A DNA stretch of 46,173 bases, taken from Nitrospirales bacterium. GTDB lineage: Bacteria; Nitrospirota; Nitrospiria; Nitrospirales; UBA8639. Shown here in pieces: positions 6,993-16,238 of this stretch. The translations under genes were made by a program, and so were the position numbers. Position 1 is the first letter of the stretch. Each line of letters opens with the position of its first letter. The stretch lies in NCBI GenBank assembly GCA_021603905.1, contig BQIU01000026.1, forward strand, positions 1 through 46,173, written 5' to 3'. The notes below the pieces were generated by a model. It ran no database searches. It was given only the letters and a program-made list of their open reading frames with translations, and had not been told where the DNA came from.

Positions 6993-9278
6993 ATGAAAAA
7001 GTTTACGTTCATCGTGGCGTACTGTCTGATTCCCTCACTCGTGTTTGTGTCGGGTTGTAGTCTTTTCCGCACAGCTGCGCAAGATGAAGCCAAACGACAG
7101 GGCAAATCCGCTGCCGATTTTCCGGAGACTGCGGTGGATGTTTTTCATGATATGGATGGTGGCATTGCGCTCACGCCTGATGAGGTGAAAGGACGAAATA
7201 CCTGGATGTTATGGACGGGCGGCAATCAGGCGTTTTGGGATTATATGGCCAAAAATAGCTTTGGAACGTTGGACTTTTTGAAAACGCTTTCTTCTTATCC
7301 CAAACCCGATAAAAATGGCAAAAAATATTATTATAGCCGGGACAATCGTTTTGAATATTTAGGATTGATGAATGAGCCGGGTTTTAAAAAGGCCACTGGT
7401 CCCGACCAAAAATATGGACTTTATCTCGACGAACGTGTGGAACCGGAATCTGAAAAACTTGATCCGGCAGTGTACGGACATTCTTCGGGAATCGTGGGAT
7501 TGCGTCTCTTCCTCAATCCCAAGTTCGATGAATCCAGCTCTGAGTACGACCAGAATGCTGTGGACTATTGGGATGCCGAGCGTTTTTACACAGACCCTGA
7601 CTACTACTTAGATAAAGAACTTGAACGACCGTATCGTGTGGGCATGTCGTGTGCGTTTTGTCATGCCGGTCCTCATCCGCTGAACCCGCCGGCTGATCCG
7701 GAAAATCCACAATGGGAAAATCTTTCAACCAATGTCGGAGCGCAATATTTCTGGATCGGCAGAATTTTTATCGCCCATCCGGATGAAGAGAATTTTGTCT
7801 GGCAGTTATTTAACAGTTCACCCCCTGGGGCTTTGGATACCTCGATTATTGCGACGGACAATATCAACAACCCTCGAACCATGAATGCCATTTACGAAGT
7901 TGGGGCTCGATTAGGGACTGGCGAGCAAGAGGAAATTACGGGAGGCGCGCTTGCAGTACCGGGAACAGAACCTCAGATGGTCGTACCGCATATCCTTAAG
8001 GATGGGGCTGATTCGGTTGGCATTCTCGGTGCGCTGAGTCGTGTCTACATTAATATTGGCGAATTTCACGAAGAATGGATCCAACATTTTAAACCAATTG
8101 TCGGTGGTAAAAAGCAGACTCCGATGGACGTGGCCACCGCGAAAGAAAATTCTGTGTATTGGCAGGCCACAGAGCAACGTGTTGGTAATCTTGCGAGCTT
8201 TTTCCTGAAAGCAGCAGGAGGTCATCATTTGAAAGACGCGCCAGGCGGCCAAGCGTATTTGACGAACGATGAGTCAGTGCTGAACCGAGGCAAATTCGTG
8301 TTTGCCGATAATTGTGCGGGATGTCACTCCAGTAAACTTCCCAAGCCACATGACACCGTGACGCCATTCGATTCGTTTTACAATAAATGGGTAGACTCGG
8401 AAGATTTTAAAAAACAGATGCGTCAGATGATCATGAAGCCGGATTTTCTTGAAAATAACTATTTGTCGAATGAACATCGATATTCTGTTGCCGACCTCAA
8501 GACCAATGCATGTGCTGCGTTGGCCACCAATGGTCTGAGAGGGCATATTTGGGATAATTTTACATCAGAAACCTATAAAACACTTCCAGCTGTACGTCCA
8601 ATTAAAGTGCATCATCCCCTGACTGGAGAACCCTCAACATATGAAATGCCTGGAGGTGGCCGTGGGTACTATCGCACTCCTTCTCTTGTGAGTATGTGGA
8701 GTACCGCTCCGTATTTGCATAATAATGCGCTGGGGAAATTTACCAACGATCCATCGGTTGCTGGACGGATGGAAGCCTTTCAGGACGGTGTGGAAAAACT
8801 GCTCTGGCCGGAAAAGCGGTTCAATTCAGATTGTCAAGAAACATGGGGTCTCCCCTGGTGTCCGCCAATTTATAAAACCACAAAAGTCAGCTATCTCAAA
8901 ATTAACCAGGAATATCTTCCCGACAAGCTGAAGGCCAAGCTTCTTAAAAAAGGTGAAGAAGAGTTGAGCCTTGGTCCTATTCCCAAGGGAACGCCAATCA
9001 ACTTATTGGCCAATCTCAATAACGAGCTGTCTTTTAAAGATCCAGTCCGACTCGCCCGTCTCGTCAAGGTTTTGGTGAAAGTGAAAGCTGGGCTCAAACG
9101 TATCAAGGCCCAGAATCTCAACGATGAGCAAAGTCTAGCCTTGTTGAAAGAGTTAGTGCCGGACCTTCTCGAGGTGAACAAGTGCAAGGACTTTGTTATC
9201 GATCGTGGTCATGAGTATGGCAGTCAGCTCAGCGATGACGATAAGCATGCGTTGATTGAATATCTCAAAACCTTGTAA
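6993..9278 (+). CDS. Large di-heme c-type cytochrome lipoprotein, RoxA/MauG-like
   Basis: A 761-residue exported protein. The ATG at 6993 is preferred over the upstream TTG because AAGGAGG precedes it and because it starts a lipoprotein signal peptide with lipobox FVSGC. Two heme-c sites are visible: CAFCH (220-224) and CAGCH (441-445). Size and the ~220-residue heme spacing recall RoxA/RoxB rubber oxygenases and the wider di-heme peroxidase (MauG-like) group. I cannot assign the reaction. The stop is 5 bp before a GMC oxidoreductase and a catalase-family gene follows, so the three form an operon. An oxygenase or an electron-transfer partner for the GMC enzyme are both possible. Confidence 0.75.
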   Translation: MKKFTFIVAYCLIPSLVFVSGCSLFRTAAQDEAKRQGKSAADFPETAVDVFHDMDGGIALTPDEVKGRNTWMLWTGGNQAFWDYMAKNSFGTLDFLKTLSSYPKPDKNGKKYYYSRDNRFEYLGLMNEPGFKKATGPDQKYGLYLDERVEPESEKLDPAVYGHSSGIVGLRLFLNPKFDESSSEYDQNAVDYWDAERFYTDPDYYLDKELERPYRVGMSCAFCHAGPHPLNPPADPENPQWENLSTNVGAQYFWIGRIFIAHPDEENFVWQLFNSSPPGALDTSIIATDNINNPRTMNAIYEVGARLGTGEQEEITGGALAVPGTEPQMVVPHILKDGADSVGILGALSRVYINIGEFHEEWIQHFKPIVGGKKQTPMDVATAKENSVYWQATEQRVGNLASFFLKAAGGHHLKDAPGGQAYLTNDESVLNRGKFVFADNCAGCHSSKLPKPHDTVTPFDSFYNKWVDSEDFKKQMRQMIMKPDFLENNYLSNEHRYSVADLKTNACAALATNGLRGHIWDNFTSETYKTLPAVRPIKVHHPLTGEPSTYEMPGGGRGYYRTPSLVSMWSTAPYLHNNALGKFTNDPSVAGRMEAFQDGVEKLLWPEKRFNSDCQETWGLPWCPPIYKTTKVSYLKINQEYLPDKLKAKLLKKGEEELSLGPIPKGTPINLLANLNNELSFKDPVRLARLVKVLVKVKAGLKRIKAQNLNDEQSLALLKELVPDLLEVNKCKDFVIDRGHEYGSQLSDDDKHALIEYLKTL

Positions 9279-9283
9279 ATGAT

Positions 9284-11308
9284 ATGAAGATGAGTGAGCC
9301 ATCACCAAAACAGAATGGACCTCAATCCGACATTACTCGTCGAACGTTTTCAAAAACAGTCGCCACCGTTGCAGCGGGATTGACTGCCTGGCTCAGCGGG
9401 TGTGCGTCGCTCTTTAAAAAGGGCCCGTCTGAACCATTATCTTCCATTTCCTGTTCGTCGGTTGAAGCCGATGATGACACATATGAATATGTGGTGGTCG
9501 GATCTGGGGCTGGCGGAGGTCCATTGGCGGCGAATCTTGCCAAGGCTGGGCATCGAGTGTTGCTGCTTGAAGCTGGTGGGAATACCGAGTCATATACGTA
9601 CCAAGTCCCGGCGTTTCACGGGTTGGCGTCGGAGGACGAATCACAGTCGTGGAACTTTTTCGTCAGACATTATGAGTCCGACGGAAGGCAGGCCCGTGAT
9701 GACAAGTATGTCAAAGATCAAGATGGGGTGTTATATCCCCGTGCGGGCGCACTTGGTGGCTGCACGGCTCACCATGCCATGATTACCATTTATCCGCACA
9801 AAAGTGATTGGGATGACCTTGCCGATTTGGTAGGCGATGCTTCATGGTCGGATGACAACATGCGCCAGTATTTTGAGCGGCTTGAGCGTTGCCAGTATGT
9901 GAAGGCGCCAGGACTTTTAGAGAGCAATCCGACCCGTCATGGCTTTAGCGGGTGGCTGACGACCAACATTGCCGATCCGAAATTAGTGGTTGGTGATAAA
10001 CCGCTCAAAAAGCTCATTAAGGCTACACTTCGCGAGTCGATTTTTCGAGTTGATGGATTGATCAGTCGCGTCAAGTTGAAAATCAAGGGACATTTAGATC
10101 CCAATGATTGGCGTTGGCGGGACAAAGGCAAGAGTCCGGAAGGCCTGGTATTTACCCCCCTATCAACGAACGAAGGGAAACGGGTGGGCACCAGGGAGTA
10201 TATCCGTCGAGTGCAGCAGGCCTGTCCAAATAATTTGACGGTCAAAACCGGGGCGTTGGTGACCCGTGTGCTGTTTGAAGATGATGCTGACGGAGGCAAG
10301 AAAGCTGTGGGAGTGGAATATCTTGAAGGTCAACATTTGTATCGAGCCGACCCTAAGGTCAATCCGATGCCAAATGCCGGAGAACGTCAGACCGTGCGAT
10401 TCAGTCGCGAAATTATTCTTTCCGGCGGAGCTTTCAATACCCCGCAAATGTTGATGCTATCTGGCGTCGGTCCCAAGGCGGAGTTAGAAAAACAGGGAAT
10501 CGGTGTTCAGGTTGATTTGCCGGGAGTCGGTCAAAATTTACAAGACCGATACGAAGTCGGTGTTGTCAGCGAAATGAAAAACGATTTTTCAATTTTAGAA
10601 GGGGCGACCTTTGCTCCTCCGGAGCCTGATGGAACTCCCGATCCAATTTTTCAAAATTGGGAAGCGGGAAAAGGGATCTATACGTCCAATGGCGCTGTCT
10701 TATCACTGATTAAACGATCCGATAGCCGCCGGCCGGATCCAGACTTGTTCATTTTTGGGTTAGTCGGTTATTTCAAAGGGTACTATCCTGGGTATTCCAT
10801 TGATGCTGCCCGGCAAAAGAACTTCTTTACCTGGGCGGTTTTAAAAGCCCATACACAGAACCGTGGTGGTACGGTATCGCTCCGTTCAAATGACCCCAGA
10901 GATACGCCGGATATTAACTTCCGCTATTTTGACGAAGGCACGGCTGGATGGCAGGAAGATTTAGATTCAGTCGTTGACGGTATTCAAACTGCGCGACGGA
11001 TCATGAGGCGCGCGGATAGTGTCGTCGATAAAGAGTTAGTCCCGGGGGTGGAATATGATACCGAGGAGAAGCTCCGTCAGTTTGTGAAAGACAATGCCTG
11101 GGGACACCATGCTTCATGTACCTGTAAGATTGGACCAAAGGACGATCCACTGGCCGTGGTCGATGGAAACTTTCGCGTGCATGGGACGAAGAATTTGCGT
11201 GTCGTTGATGCCTCGGTATTTCCGAAGATTCCAGGATTTTTTATCGTAACCTCGGTGTACATGATCAGTGAAAAAGCCAGTGATGTGATTCTGGCTGATG
11301 CGGACTAA
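9284..11308 (+). CDS. GMC-family FAD oxidoreductase, Tat-exported lipoprotein
   Basis: A 674-residue flavoprotein of the glucose-methanol-choline oxidoreductase family. The N-terminus has a twin-arginine motif (TRRTFSK) followed by a hydrophobic stretch and a lipobox-like LSGC, so it is probably folded in the cytoplasm, exported by Tat and lipid-anchored. The dinucleotide-binding motif GSGAGGG lies at about 74-80. The C-terminal active-site region carries WGHHASCTC (about 605), with His in the usual catalytic place. The second conserved stretch reads IPGFFIVTSVYM instead of the N-T-N-A-P-T type, which I associate with a distinct GMC subgroup. It starts 5 bp after the di-heme cytochrome, which could accept its electrons. 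The substrate is unknown. Confidence 0.87.
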   Translation: MKMSEPSPKQNGPQSDITRRTFSKTVATVAAGLTAWLSGCASLFKKGPSEPLSSISCSSVEADDDTYEYVVVGSGAGGGPLAANLAKAGHRVLLLEAGGNTESYTYQVPAFHGLASEDESQSWNFFVRHYESDGRQARDDKYVKDQDGVLYPRAGALGGCTAHHAMITIYPHKSDWDDLADLVGDASWSDDNMRQYFERLERCQYVKAPGLLESNPTRHGFSGWLTTNIADPKLVVGDKPLKKLIKATLRESIFRVDGLISRVKLKIKGHLDPNDWRWRDKGKSPEGLVFTPLSTNEGKRVGTREYIRRVQQACPNNLTVKTGALVTRVLFEDDADGGKKAVGVEYLEGQHLYRADPKVNPMPNAGERQTVRFSREIILSGGAFNTPQMLMLSGVGPKAELEKQGIGVQVDLPGVGQNLQDRYEVGVVSEMKNDFSILEGATFAPPEPDGTPDPIFQNWEAGKGIYTSNGAVLSLIKRSDSRRPDPDLFIFGLVGYFKGYYPGYSIDAARQKNFFTWAVLKAHTQNRGGTVSLRSNDPRDTPDINFRYFDEGTAGWQEDLDSVVDGIQTARRIMRRADSVVDKELVPGVEYDTEEKLRQFVKDNAWGHHASCTCKIGPKDDPLAVVDGNFRVHGTKNLRVVDASVFPKIPGFFIVTSVYMISEKASDVILADAD

Positions 11309-11422
11309 AAAGGAAATTTATTTGTCGTGATGGAGTTTTCATAAAGTCAGACAGTCGTGTCGATACGTTCCGGTGTTCTGAGAATTCCGGGAAGACGACA
11401 TGTGAAAGGATATATAGCGACT

Positions 11423-12541
11423 ATGGTTACTCTTATTCATGTCATTTCACCAAGACTCTTCGTCAGCCTCATTGTGTGTATGATTGTAGCCGGATGTTCC
11501 CATAGCCCAAATCTCAAATTAGGAGAAGAACACGTTCCAGATGGTGAGCAACAAACGATTGAAAATATTAAGACGTTGCTGTCCAATCAACTCGCCAAAC
11601 AGTATGAGGGAAAAGAGTTTTTGCGCGACACGCACCCCAAGTCTAATGGCTGTGTGAAAGCCCGGTTTGTCGTCGATTCAAACATTCCAGAACAATATCA
11701 AGTCGGGGTGTTTCAGAAAGGCCAGTCCTACCCCGCGTGGATGCGGTTTTCTAACTCGGCCCCAGAAGTGACGCCTGACAAAGACAAAGACTTTCGTGGA
11801 TTGGCCATTAAATTAATTGGCGTCGAAGGCGAACGCCTTCCCATCCCTGGTGACGAAGAACACACTCAAGATTTTCTCTTCATCGCCTTTCCTGGATTCT
11901 TTGCCGGAACACCAAAAGATTTCTTGGAATTCTTTGATGGGGAGTTTAATGGTGGGACATTTGCGACAGCCGGATATTTTGCACAACGGCCCCGAGCCTT
12001 AAAGAATACACTCAAAGGCCGGCAACAATTCGCGAACCCCTTAGAAATTACCTGGTTCAGTGTTGCGCCGTTTCAACTTGGTTCTCCAAAACCCGATGGC
12101 AGTGCCGTGGCCGTCAAATACAAAGTGAAATCCTGCATCGAAAGACAAAGTCCACTTCCGGACAATCCATCCGATGACTATCTGGAAGAAGCGATGGCTA
12201 AGGATTTAGCAAAAGGTGATTGGTGCTTGGAATTTTTGATTCAACCCCAAAAAGATCCAGAGACAATGCCCATTGAAGATACCTTAGCGATCTGGGACGA
12301 GATCGAATCGCCGTTTGTCAAAGTTGCCACCATTCAGATTCCTCAGCAAACCTTCACCTCTGATGCCCAGAAATTATTCTGCGAAGACCTCTCGTTTAAT
12401 CCCTGGCACGGATTAACGGTCCACAAACCGCTTGGCGGAATTAACCGTGCTCGACGTGACGAGATGAAAACCATCTCTGACCTCCGCCTCAAACAACGCG
12501 GCGTACCCCGAACCGAACCAACGGGCCTGGAGTCGTTTTAA
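11423..12541 (+). CDS. Catalase-family heme protein, lipoprotein
   Basis: A 372-residue member of the small, divergent catalase family (SrpA / y4iL type). The ATG at 11423 gives a signal peptide with lipobox VAGC; the open frame extends 22 codons further upstream without a better ribosome-binding site. The distal heme histidine is visible at H71 (DTHPKSNGC), followed by the RFSNSAPE and DFRGLAIK blocks. In relatives I know, the C-terminal NRAR-x2-[VA]-Y motif supplies the axial tyrosine. Here the motif is NRARRDEM (341-348), with Met at the Tyr position. It ends the cytochrome-GMC operon and could detoxify or use H2O2 made by the GMC enzyme. Confidence 0.82.
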   Translation: MVTLIHVISPRLFVSLIVCMIVAGCSHSPNLKLGEEHVPDGEQQTIENIKTLLSNQLAKQYEGKEFLRDTHPKSNGCVKARFVVDSNIPEQYQVGVFQKGQSYPAWMRFSNSAPEVTPDKDKDFRGLAIKLIGVEGERLPIPGDEEHTQDFLFIAFPGFFAGTPKDFLEFFDGEFNGGTFATAGYFAQRPRALKNTLKGRQQFANPLEITWFSVAPFQLGSPKPDGSAVAVKYKVKSCIERQSPLPDNPSDDYLEEAMAKDLAKGDWCLEFLIQPQKDPETMPIEDTLAIWDEIESPFVKVATIQIPQQTFTSDAQKLFCEDLSFNPWHGLTVHKPLGGINRARRDEMKTISDLRLKQRGVPRTEPTGLESF

Positions 12542-12567
12542 GTGTCAAAAAAAACGAGAGGATAAGG

Positions 12568-15387
12568 TTAGCCAAGATTTTTTGAGCAGGGTTGAAATGG
12601 GATAGGGAGAATTGTGTGCTCGTGAATCTTCCAGGTCCTCTGTTCTAGCAAATGCTGCAATTTGGGCGGATCAACGTTTTGGGAGATTTGAGATTCGTGG
12701 ATTTGAGCGTTTGAAGAAATAGGAATGCTTGACTCATTAAACGCCAGCGGACTTTGTAACGTCCCACGTGGTATTGGTTGTGTAGTAGAACCCGTACCTT
12801 TAAGGAAGCTACTATACAGCCCACCTTTCTGTGATGCACATGATTCGGCATACAACGTAGCAATTTTGGTGATGTTCTCTGGCAAGGGAGCGAGTGACTC
12901 GCTTAACTGTTTGATCGGTGCTTGAATATCAATTGTGCCATTTCCACCAAACTGCGATGAAGCATCTAATGTACTTGTTGGATCAACTATTACGGCTGAG
13001 TCAGCAATGATGGTTATCGGTCCTCCGTTCCCAAAAACAGCGGTGCTCAAAACGCGGCTATTTTGAATCACGACAAAAGCTGGATCAAGGTTGATCTTGC
13101 CTGCGGAATCTGAGCCTTCCAGCACTTGGCTTGTAATGTCACTATTAGTGAATTGAATCAAATCTTTGGCGGTTAGCTTAATGTTTCCACCCAAAGCATT
13201 CACGGCTTTGGTCGTTACGGTGCTATCTGAGATGACGATGGTTCCCGTAGCTGTTAGAGCGATGTCTCCAGCATTGCCGGCATCGGAGCTAATCGCGGTG
13301 CTGTCCGCAGTAATCGTCCCGCCCTGAGTCAAGGTCACGTCATCGGCGGTAATGGTAATGTTTCCGCCGTTTCCTGCAGCACTCGTGCTGGCTAAGATTT
13401 TCCCGCCTGTGTTTGCCTTAATGGTGTTCGTGAGTGCGATGTTAATATTTCCGGCATTGCCGGCTGAATCGGCTTCTGAGTTGATTCGGCTACCGTCTGT
13501 CAAGGTGAGATTGTCAGCCTTCACAGTCAAGTTCCCACCATTTGCACTGCCTTGCGTCTCTATTGTTACGAGACTTTCCCCGGTGACGGAAATGTCCTTT
13601 GCCGCAATTAGCACGTCTGTCGCAGGAGCTGAAGTTTCAGATACGACATCAATGAAGGATGTCTTCGCAAGGATTAAGGCATCAGTGAGCGAGATGCTTA
13701 ATTCACCTGCTTGTTGCTCAGAGAAGTTCTCGACTCCTATAGAGGAAACATTGTTTAGTTCCATGTTTTCTGCATTTATATCGATAGAGCCACCTTTTCC
13801 GCTGCCATCAATGCGGGAAAAGACAGTGCTGAAATTTTCAATTGATATATCCCCACCCTCGACGGATACGTTAATATTACCTGCGTTCCCACTCGAAGAC
13901 GATTGGGTCGTAATCCCTCCTGAGTCAATAAGTGACAAATCACCTGTCCGAAGAGACACATTGATATCTCCAGCATTACCAGAATCCCCAGATTCCGTGG
14001 TAATGAGGGAAAAATTAATATTGAAGTCCTGGTTGATGTCAAAGCCTATATTCCCGCTATTCCCGATACTACCCGTCCTATTGTGAATAATGGAAAGACT
14101 TTGAGTGAGCAAATTGGCTTCAATCTCGATGTCTCCGCTATTACCTCCCACACTCGTAGCAGCAACATCGGAATGGAGCTTTGAAGATGCGAACGTGTCG
14201 AGATCTCCCAGAATCTCGACACGTTCTGCTTTTACACGTATGCCGCCAGATCCAATTCCTGAAGCTGCATCTGCGTTAACGTTGGTTTCAAGAATCGAGG
14301 CTTTCGCAATTACCACCTCATCTGACATCTCAATGTCGATGCCTTGTCCAATCGCACCTACGTGGGAACCCGTCACATTGGCTGAAATTTTAGATTCCTC
14401 AATCGTCAGTCGGCCACCGCGTAGCATCACGGTTCCACCGCCGTACCCGCTTGTATCGATTTTCGCACCTTGATCGATGGCTATGCTGCCAAGTCGCACG
14501 GGGTCTGAGATGACGTCACCCTGAGCATTTATTCCTTGAGCAAACAAGGTTTCTATGTTTACAGAAACTTGTTCGATAACAGGTGCTTGTGTAGCTCCTA
14601 CGCTCACGAGGTTGACATGGCCGTTCGGGTGTTTAAGCGTTCCACCACGAATGATGATTCCTTCAACGGTTTCCTTCCCTGCTAGGGTATCTCTGCCCAC
14701 TAATATCACAGCCCCACTTTTAGCAACGGTTAAGCTCTCCACTCGCATGGTAGCTTGAGTTTCAGTGTTAATAGTCGGTGGCGTCGCACCTAAGAAACCA
14801 AAGGCTTCGGGGGCAGCCGCTGTCAGCACGTTACTTTCGTCCAAGCGAGCATAGTAGCGGCCGTTATCGCCTAGCTGAATAAAGTCTGAATTACTGGCGT
14901 AGAAGGAGCCGTTGATATCTAACGTGGCGTTCTCGCCAAAGATGACGCCGTGAGGATTGAGGAGAAAGAGATTGGCGCTGTTTACGGTTGAAGCCAGAAT
15001 GCCGTTTATCTGTGAGGGATTGGATCCTGTCACGCGACTTACGATATTGGTAATGGTATCCGGGCCGGTAAAGGTTGCACTCTTGCCAGCTTCGACACTC
15101 AATTCAGTAAAACTGTGGAAGAGGTTGCTTCCGACTGTGGTTCCGAGATCATGCGCAATCAAGTGGTCGGTTACTGTGGCGCCGTTGAATAAAGTCTGAC
15201 CGTTTGGCAATGTTCCTGAACCAACAGCTCCAGTGCTGCCCCCAAGCGAACCGTCGACGATTACCCCCGCCTGGCCTAATGAAATGAAGGTGCAGAATGA
15301 AAGGAGTGTGAACACTGAAGCAGAAAAATAACCAACCTGTGTTCTGCAGAATCTGTAATGTTTTCTGGATGGACGGGAAAGACTCAT
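12568..15387 (-). CDS. Two-partner-secretion exoprotein (filamentous haemagglutinin type), copy 1
   Basis: A 939-residue secreted protein with a long signal peptide and an N-terminal TPS domain (about 40-190) that directs export through a TpsB-type outer-membrane pore. Its mark is the LFLLNPHGVIFGENA block. The rest is a right-handed beta-helix built from ~20-residue NAGNI/GGNI-type repeats. The C-terminal ~110 residues are shared with the two other copies: a beta-solenoid cap, APLPE, a Cys-containing CASQKGG block and a Pro/Ser-rich tail. The ATG at 15387 is supported by AGGATGAG. No TpsB gene is present in the window. This copy has no paired-palindrome site upstream. It converges on the catalase gene. 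Confidence 0.88.
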   Translation of the reverse strand: MSLSRPSRKHYRFCRTQVGYFSASVFTLLSFCTFISLGQAGVIVDGSLGGSTGAVGSGTLPNGQTLFNGATVTDHLIAHDLGTTVGSNLFHSFTELSVEAGKSATFTGPDTITNIVSRVTGSNPSQINGILASTVNSANLFLLNPHGVIFGENATLDINGSFYASNSDFIQLGDNGRYYARLDESNVLTAAAPEAFGFLGATPPTINTETQATMRVESLTVAKSGAVILVGRDTLAGKETVEGIIIRGGTLKHPNGHVNLVSVGATQAPVIEQVSVNIETLFAQGINAQGDVISDPVRLGSIAIDQGAKIDTSGYGGGTVMLRGGRLTIEESKISANVTGSHVGAIGQGIDIEMSDEVVIAKASILETNVNADAASGIGSGGIRVKAERVEILGDLDTFASSKLHSDVAATSVGGNSGDIEIEANLLTQSLSIIHNRTGSIGNSGNIGFDINQDFNINFSLITTESGDSGNAGDINVSLRTGDLSLIDSGGITTQSSSSGNAGNINVSVEGGDISIENFSTVFSRIDGSGKGGSIDINAENMELNNVSSIGVENFSEQQAGELSISLTDALILAKTSFIDVVSETSAPATDVLIAAKDISVTGESLVTIETQGSANGGNLTVKADNLTLTDGSRINSEADSAGNAGNINIALTNTIKANTGGKILASTSAAGNGGNITITADDVTLTQGGTITADSTAISSDAGNAGDIALTATGTIVISDSTVTTKAVNALGGNIKLTAKDLIQFTNSDITSQVLEGSDSAGKINLDPAFVVIQNSRVLSTAVFGNGGPITIIADSAVIVDPTSTLDASSQFGGNGTIDIQAPIKQLSESLAPLPENITKIATLYAESCASQKGGLYSSFLKGTGSTTQPIPRGTLQSPLAFNESSIPISSNAQIHESQISQNVDPPKLQHLLEQRTWKIHEHTILPIPFQPCSKNLG

Positions 15388-15838
15388 GATGACTCATCCT
15401 GTAAGTCGTCAATATTTAGGGCAAGCCTACATGATGTATAGAGTGAACAACAAGCCGAGAATGGAGTTAGGCATGACTGAAGAACTTTATGTTGAATTCT
15501 ATTGAGCGAAGGATACTCGTCCAGGATTCTGGGTATGTAGCACTGGAGTGTTATTGGGATGGGCGAGTCTCAACGTTTTGGATCGGCGGGTTTCACCATT
15601 TCCATTCTTCCATGATCTTTGCAACGTCAGACAGAAAAGTTCTAGGTGAGGGCCCCTTCTAGTTTGTCATTTTGCCAACGATAGTACTGGATCAGTTGGA
15701 AGACAGTGGATAGGAATACGGTAGATGGGTAACGGTGGAGGAGAAACGGAAGGCATGAGGTAAAGGAGGAAAGACAAGAGATATACTTCCCTCCTATTCC
15801 TTGCACCTCAGGTTTCACGCCCCACTGGTCTTCAGATT
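15388..15838. other. Spacer upstream of exoprotein copy 1
   Basis: No gene with a ribosome-binding site is seen. A short minus-strand frame near 15660-15720 reads FQLIQYYRWQNDKLEGALT before a stop and could be a remnant. The promoter of exoprotein copy 1 must lie here, but I found neither a clear -24/-12 element nor a clear -35/-10 pair. Confidence 0.35.
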
Positions 15839-16164
15839 GGTGCGGGAGCCACCCTGACTCCGCCGAATATGAAAGCTCGAAGTTACTACAAAGCTAAATT
15901 ACCTTTCTATTTAACAACAAGTACAATTCCAAGGCGAATTTGGAATGCATTGCCCAGTACTGGGATGCGTCCGGCAACAAGTAGCTGGACTGACTGTGCC
16001 TTGCGTACTTGTTATTCCCTCATTGGAAGAATTTTTAAATGTAGCACTCGATTGGTAGAGTGCTTGTTCTGCGGTAAAGTTTGGCATGTTCATGATGATA
16101 TCTCCTTTCTAGAGATTGACAAACATTTCTCCTCTTACATTCGAGTCAGGGTGGCTCCCGCACC
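15839..16164. repeat. 326-bp segment bounded by 22-bp perfect inverted repeats
   Basis: A 22-bp sequence containing GTGCGGGAGCCACCCTGACTC (15839-15860) recurs as its exact reverse complement at 16143-16164. The segment between them contains one small gene for a Cys-rich peptide (15911-16093). No clear target-site duplication flanks the repeats. It looks like a small non-autonomous mobile unit or a gene cassette. Confidence 0.7.
15911..16093 (-). CDS. Small peptide with Cys-rich C-terminus, possible precursor peptide
   Basis: A 60-residue peptide with an excellent ribosome-binding site (AAAGGAGAT, 8 nt before the ATG at 16093). The N-terminal half (MPNFTAEQALYQSS) is polar and leader-like. 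The C-terminal 23 residues carry six cysteines in the pattern C-C-x8-C-x7-C-x-C-C. There is no signal peptide. It lies downstream of, and in line with, the PatG-like gene and S8 protease, which in cyanobactin pathways cut precursor peptides. A role as a ribosomally made, processed peptide is inference. The gene sits wholly inside the 22-bp inverted repeats, so it may also be a hitch-hiker with its own history. Confidence 0.6.
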   Translation of the reverse strand: MNMPNFTAEQALYQSSATFKNSSNEGITSTQGTVSPATCCRTHPSTGQCIPNSPWNCTCC

Positions 16165-16238
16165 GGTTAGGTTTCGCGCACTTGGTTCGAACTTTCTTAT
16201 TTCCATATAAGTTCGCAAAGATATTTTCTTTATGTCTC

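Noticed and set aside
13352..14086. Long plus-strand open frame (244 codons) inside exoprotein copy 1, and similar antisense frames in copies 2 and 3
   Set aside because: They are mirrors of the repetitive beta-helix codons, lack ribosome-binding sites and known domains, and are rich in Pro/Ser as expected for antisense of Gly/Thr-rich repeats.
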